Source: Simmondsia chinensis (Eukaryota > Streptophyta > Magnoliopsida > Caryophyllales > Simmondsiaceae). From it: a stretch of DNA of 64,000 bases. The DNA is taken from assembly GCA_018398585.1 (NCBI GenBank), contig JAGTTD010000001.1, positions 64,501 to 128,500 of the forward strand. Reading direction: 5' to 3'. A program made the translations under genes and the position numbers. The stretch's first letter is position 1. Each line of letters begins with the position of its first letter. The notes under the pieces are model-generated. The model searched no databases. It was given only the letters and a program-made list of their open reading frames with translations, and was not told the origin of the DNA. Below are positions 59,316 through 64,000 of the stretch, piece by piece.

Positions 59316-60590
59316 TAGGGGGTGCACAATGGGTGGGTTGGGTTTGGTTTGGACAAGAACCAAGGCAACCCATTTAATAGTAGACCCAAACCCATAAACC
59401 AATTATGTTATGCATTTGGGTTGGGTTGGTTTTGGGTTTTAGTGGGTCAACCCATTATGTTGGTATACTTGACCTTTGAATATCTTAAATTTAAGAGTTG
59501 TTAACACTAAAGGTTTTGTACTTTATTCATTGTATCAATTTAGTCCTTTTTACAATTAATTGTTTCACTTTGGTCCCTATACAGTTAATATTGTATCAAT
59601 TGGTCCTTTGAGTAAACCTTATGTTAAGATGTTATTGAATTTTTACTGGTTCATCCATAGATTGGGTTAAATTGAGCAATTTGGTGGATTTATAATGAGT
59701 TACTTATATCTAAAATGATTGTGCCGTTAAAAATTACATCAATGACTGAACCTAAATTTGAGCAAAGGACTAAATTGAAAGAATATAAATTGTAAATGGA
59801 CTAAATTGACACAATTAAAAGTAAATTGACTAAATTGATACAATAAGAAATATACAGGGACGTTTAGTGTAAATAACCCTTTTTAAAGATAATAGAATTT
59901 CTGTATCGTTTTAAGTCATGAATGTAAACAAAAAAAGGTAGCTATAATGTAAAAACGTCAAATTACGTTTTATTTCAAGTAATTGTTAAACTGCAATAAC
60001 TTATTTTTTAATAGATCAGTTTTTTTCTTAGACCTGAGCATTTCAAATTGATAACGTATCATATCCAAATCCAAAGTAGTGGGCTTCATTATGTGATTGC
60101 TAACCTAATTTGTTAATTTGAATATTTAACATACGCATTTGTTTTCTTATGAATTCAATTTAAATCCGATTTGTTTTAGGGTTATGTTCTATAACCAAGC
60201 TCGATCAATATTCCCATCATGGTCACACTCGTGTTGACAAAATATTTTTCGTCCCATAGCCCACTCGGTTATTGTTCCATCTCATGTTAGACTCTTATTT
60301 GAATAACGACAAAACCTTTCTAATTTTTAAAATTCTAATTTATACAATCTTGTACCAAGGAAATTAGAATATCAATATAATTTTAAAGCTATATATCAAA
60401 CTAAACACTCTCCTTGGATTTGGTGGATCTTAAGTACATCAAGGTTTACCCATGGGTAACCCGAAACCCACCCAAATTACTCATCGGAATGTGGCATTAG
60501 ACTCACAAAAAACATTTACATAATGGGTACCGAACTCAATCTTCTTAGGTTGAGTGGATCTTGGATATAACGAACTCATGTGCATCCCTA
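59316..60590. mobile_element. non-autonomous hAT element, 1275 bp
   Basis: The termini tagggggtgcacaatggg and (reversed) tagggatgcacatgagtt are flanked by a perfect 8-bp duplication, atatacgg, at 59308-59315 and 60591-60598, which is the hAT signature. No transposase frame is present. A second inverted-repeat element is nested inside. Confidence 0.88.
59500..59877. mobile_element. MITE nested in the hAT element
   Basis: The left end gttaacactaaaggttttgt and the reversed right end gttatttacactaaacgtcc are inverted repeats that extend inward through tgtatcaatttag. About 378 bp, no coding capacity; a target duplication is not clear. Confidence 0.55.
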
Positions 60591-60598
60591 ATATACGG

Positions 60599-62050
60599 TT
60601 TTTTGTATATTTGAAGCTAAAATATTCGGTAAACATATGATAAATACGTAAACGTAACCAGAGGAGAAAACAGTGACTCATATTTGGCCCGCTACAAGAG
60701 GCGAGCCAGGTCGAATTGGATACTTTAATGGATTGAATCAGTTTGAATCAAGGGTCAACCTGATCCATTGGCCAGTTCGAATCACGTGTCAGCCTGACCC
60801 ATTGGCCATATTTATATTCAACCTAGATCATTCTTTGCTACAAAATATTTATAATAGAGTGTCGAAGTATGATAATTTTTCGGATTAATGTGGGTTGAAA
60901 AAAGGTCTAATGATAATTCAAACAAATTTGATTTTATTAAAATTATTTCTTGGCCCATTTATCTCCTGATTTCTTAATGCGTGTGATCTTGGATAAGTTT
61001 TGTTTTTTTTGGTGGTTTTTATAATGGTACAGAAATAGACCATAGTTGTCTTTTTCGGAAAAGAGAGCTCTATCTAAAATTTTAATAGCAACAATGCCAG
61101 CGACTATTTACTAACACGATTAGACATTTGTTTGCTTAAAAAATAAAATATAAATTTCATATTAGTATTTGAAGTTTAATAATAAAGTTTTTGTTTACCA
61201 ACATAGTATATAAAGGTATAAATAAGTATCTTATCCAACTCTTCATTGAAAGTATTGCAATATTGTTATTTGTGTGCGAAATGAAAGGAACAATGAGGGG
61301 ATGATGGAGTTATAAACAAATAACGACAACTTTTATTTTATTTTCTATTGTTATTTGGGTTATATTATTAAATATATATAACTTTTGGACTAAGGACTTA
61401 TTTCACAAAGTCCACGTATGAACAAATTTAGTAAACCAAATATTGAGGTGATGATTCTCAAGATCTTACTTGTCCATGTTTATGGTGGGTATAAATATGA
61501 CACTTGCCCATAATTGGTATATGTGTAGCATAGGTTCTACTCGGTCCCAACCTACTCATTAAGCACAAGGTGCTACCCAAGGCCAACTTGCCCAAAAGAC
61601 TTGGAGCATGAGGTTTCGCTCCCAATAGATACTCGCATGAGGTAGCAAGCTTATCTCGAGTGTTAGAGTGTAAAACTAATTTTGGAGTTTCACCCATTAG
61701 TTTGGGCTCGACTTCTCTGCGTAGGGATACTGTGCTCCTACTTATAGTAGGAACCTACTCATTATTGTTATTAATATTTACATTATCATTCATTGTTATC
61801 CTCAATCTTGATTGTAAAATTTCCTTTGTTAAATACCTTATGTTCAAAATCAGCTTAAATATTGATCAAATAATCCAATTAAGTTAAAACCTGGAGTTAT
61901 GTTCATTTAATTAATAGTTAGGGTGTAAAAAAAATATAAATTTCTTTTTGTTTTAGAAATGGGATTTTTGAAAATATTTTTGTTCAAATAGTATACTGTA
62001 GGAGTAAGGTTAATTATTGATACCATATCTTTAACTAAAATAAAATCTGT
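60599..62050. other. gene-poor AT-rich sequence
   Basis: No gene is seen. At 61664 tgttagagtgtaaaactaat resembles the TRIM LTR start and may be a diverged relic. Confidence 0.4.
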
Positions 62051-62103
62051 TGAAGATAGTTAGGTGTTGTTATAGCTGTAGGAAACACTTAGCTAGCTCC
62101 GGA

Positions 62104-62119
62104 GGGGGGGGGGGGGGGG
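62104..62119 (+). repeat. 16-nt poly-G run
   Basis: One of four poly-G runs of 15 or more in the window (also 1516-1535, 15465-15522 and 16421-16435). Confidence 0.9.
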
Positions 62120-62321
62120 TGTTGTCCGTAATCCCAACCACGAGGGTAGGTGGGAGCCTCGGAGTGGGAGGACGGTTTCATGGGCCCGCTCTCGCTAATA
62201 TTACTCTCACACCGGCAACCGGTTTCCTGATTCCTTTTCCATTCCATTCCATCCCCAAGTTCAACTAACGGCGCCATCCACGCCGTCAATTTCTCCAACA
62301 ATTCCAATTGGATCTTCTATT

Positions 62322-62383
62322 ACACGTGGAGGCATCGGTGGGAGCCATGCTCCTCCAATTTGCGATGAGGGACTGACACGTGG
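62322..62383. promoter_or_regulatory. pair of ACACGTGG G-box/ABRE motifs
   Basis: ACACGTGG occurs at 62322-62329 and 62376-62383 inside a GC-richer stretch (62100-62460). Two copies 54 bp apart are typical of ABA- or light-responsive promoters, but I see no start codon of a gene nearby. Confidence 0.3.
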
Positions 62384-62469
62384 ACCCTCTCCAGGGGCCA
62401 CCTCTTTGGGCCCCTCAACCCTCTCTGCATTATTATGATTTCTACTGGATCTGCTCCCGTGCGATATAC

Positions 62470-64000
62470 GGGTGATATTTATCGGTTACTATATTTTACA
62501 GCTTTGATTTTTTGCATTAAATAAATTGTTCATAATTTTGTTCAATTTACATAATTCTCATAGTAGTAACCATAAAAGTTTTCAATAAAAAATATCACAA
62601 AATATATTTTCTATTTTAAGTCATGAGTGAAAAATTTATTTTCCCTTTTTCTTGTATGAATTTTTTTCCTTTATGGATTAAATACAGAAAATTTTAAATT
62701 ATTATTATTTTTTTTTTGTTTCTTGGAGGTTTAATATTTTTTCTTTTATGGACTAAATATGAAAAGTCGTAAATTGAAATTCTTGGAGGTCTAACTTGCA
62801 CTTTATTCTTGAATTACATAAGAGAAGTCTTAAATTAAAAATTTATTGCTTTGATTTTTTCTTTTCTTTTTTTTTGATTCTTGGGGGCGGTTTTTATTTT
62901 ATAAAACCCTTTTTATTTTTTATATATTAAATACGAAAATCTGAAATTAAAAAATTTAATTATTTATTTATTTTGTTAATTTTTAAAACTTTAATGAATT
63001 AAGTTTTGTTGTATCTTAATTTTATTGTCCAATGCGTAGATCTTATAAACCAAACTCAAACTTAACATACCTGACAGGGTTAAAATAAATCCTTCCTTGC
63101 AATAGCCACGTGAAATGCTGCACTTCATGTACTAAATACGAAAAATCTTTGATTTTTTTTTTTTTAGTTTTTGGAGGTCTAACCCGCGTACTGTTCTCGG
63201 ATTACATAAGAAAAGTCTTCAAATAAAAATTTATTGCTTTATGCACGAATATACATTTGGCATAGTACGTTAGGGTTTTTATCAAAATAACCCAACTATA
63301 ACTTTTCTAGACAAAAATAATTGAACTCTAAAAATTTGATTTTGAAAGATACTAAATTGGTGATTCAGTGTGGCACATGGTATGACGCTCTAGTTTATTT
63401 TGGTAGAAAAGTTAAAGTTGGATTTTTTTTCTGTTAGGAAATAAAGTTGGATAATTTTTTGATAGAAAAGTTAGATGTAGGTAATTTTTTAATTAAGAGA
63501 TATTAGAATGGCGGGCTGGTGAAACTCGCTACTAGAGAGTAGTTGCCCCATTTGGGGCGGGTACGGGTATAAGTGGGGACCCGCACTGCCGTGCTCCATA
63601 CCTGCCCCTGCCGAACTCATACCCACCATATGTATTTTATTTTGTACATAGTTAACCTTTAAATTAAGAAATAAGTGTTTAAATTTAATAATCCAAAATC
63701 TTTATCAATGTTATAAAAGAAATAATTTGTTTTTAAAAATAGTCCTAAATAACTAATAGGAGCGGGTATGGATAATCGTTTTGTATGCAAATTAGGGAGG
63801 TAATGAGGCGGGTACAGGTATAGGATTAAAGAGAATTTCTAATGCCCTTCTTTTCTTGGACTCTATTTTTAATGATTAGAATATGAAACGTTGAATTTTG
63901 AAGGATTGATTTTAAAAGATATTGAATTGGTGGTTGAGTGTGGCGTGTGGTATGATGCTCTGATTATTTTTTTGTAGAAAAGTTGAAGTCGGGTTATTTA
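62470..64000. other. AT-rich sequence with a separated direct repeat
   Basis: No gene is seen. About 63335-63425 and 63900-64000 are diverged direct repeats (both contain aaattggtg/gaattggtg and gtggcatgtggtatga-like words), with a gggcgggtacggg-type block between them at 63540-63620 that resembles an hAT MITE end. Confidence 0.4.

Overview
This is nuclear DNA of a flowering plant, most likely a eudicot. Genes are split by GT-AG introns, intergenic DNA is AT-rich, and the repeats are plant types: Ty1/copia elements, a TRIM family, RTE- and L1-type LINEs, hAT-like MITEs and an Au-like SINE. I cannot name the species. The window holds five complete multi-exon genes whose exon phases I checked by hand, one single-exon DUF1442-like gene with an uncertain 5' end, and one shattered glycosidase pseudogene.

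Layout. 1-4.7 kb: a 97-bp tandem array, a 1.5-kb foldback element and a MITE-like block. 4.76-8.27 kb (+): plastid-type TVP38/TMEM64 (VTT-domain) membrane protein, 7 exons. 10.5-11.2 kb (+): DUF1442-like protein. 11.5-14.6 kb (-): relic of a GH5 glucan 1,3-beta-glucosidase cut by a 5'-truncated RTE LINE. 15.9-21.4 kb (+): Ole e 1-like secreted pollen protein, two exons around a 5-kb MITE-filled intron. 21.9-26.2 kb: a solo LTR and a deleted copia element. 26.5-30.5 kb (+): plastid-type phosphoglycerate mutase with a 5'-UTR intron. 31.5-35.3 kb (-): Sec14-like (CRAL-TRIO) protein, convergent with the mutase. 35.6-40.8 kb (-): degenerate copia element. 43.3-56.1 kb (-): GH3 beta-xylosidase (BXL7-like), 7 exons, 770 aa, whose 7-kb intron 4 holds a copia element, a TRIM and two SINEs and whose exon 1/intron 1 junction is tandemly duplicated. 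56-64 kb: gene-poor and AT-rich, with an internally deleted L1-like retroposon and an hAT element.

The genes do not form an operon-like unit. From memory, the order Ole e 1 / phosphoglycerate mutase / Sec14 / BXL resembles the duplicated Arabidopsis blocks around At1g22170-22180 and At1g78040-78060.

The most interesting material is in the mobile elements. (1) A SINE family has an almost full-length 5S rRNA head, with its internal promoter, joined to an Au/RTE-LINE tail; three copies carry their own target-site duplications, and a LINE with the same tail lies in the window. (2) A copia element and a TRIM are joined exactly tail to tail inside one shared 5-bp target duplication, and their outer termini and primer-binding sites match. 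This suggests that the copia machinery moves the TRIM and that the two cDNAs integrated together.
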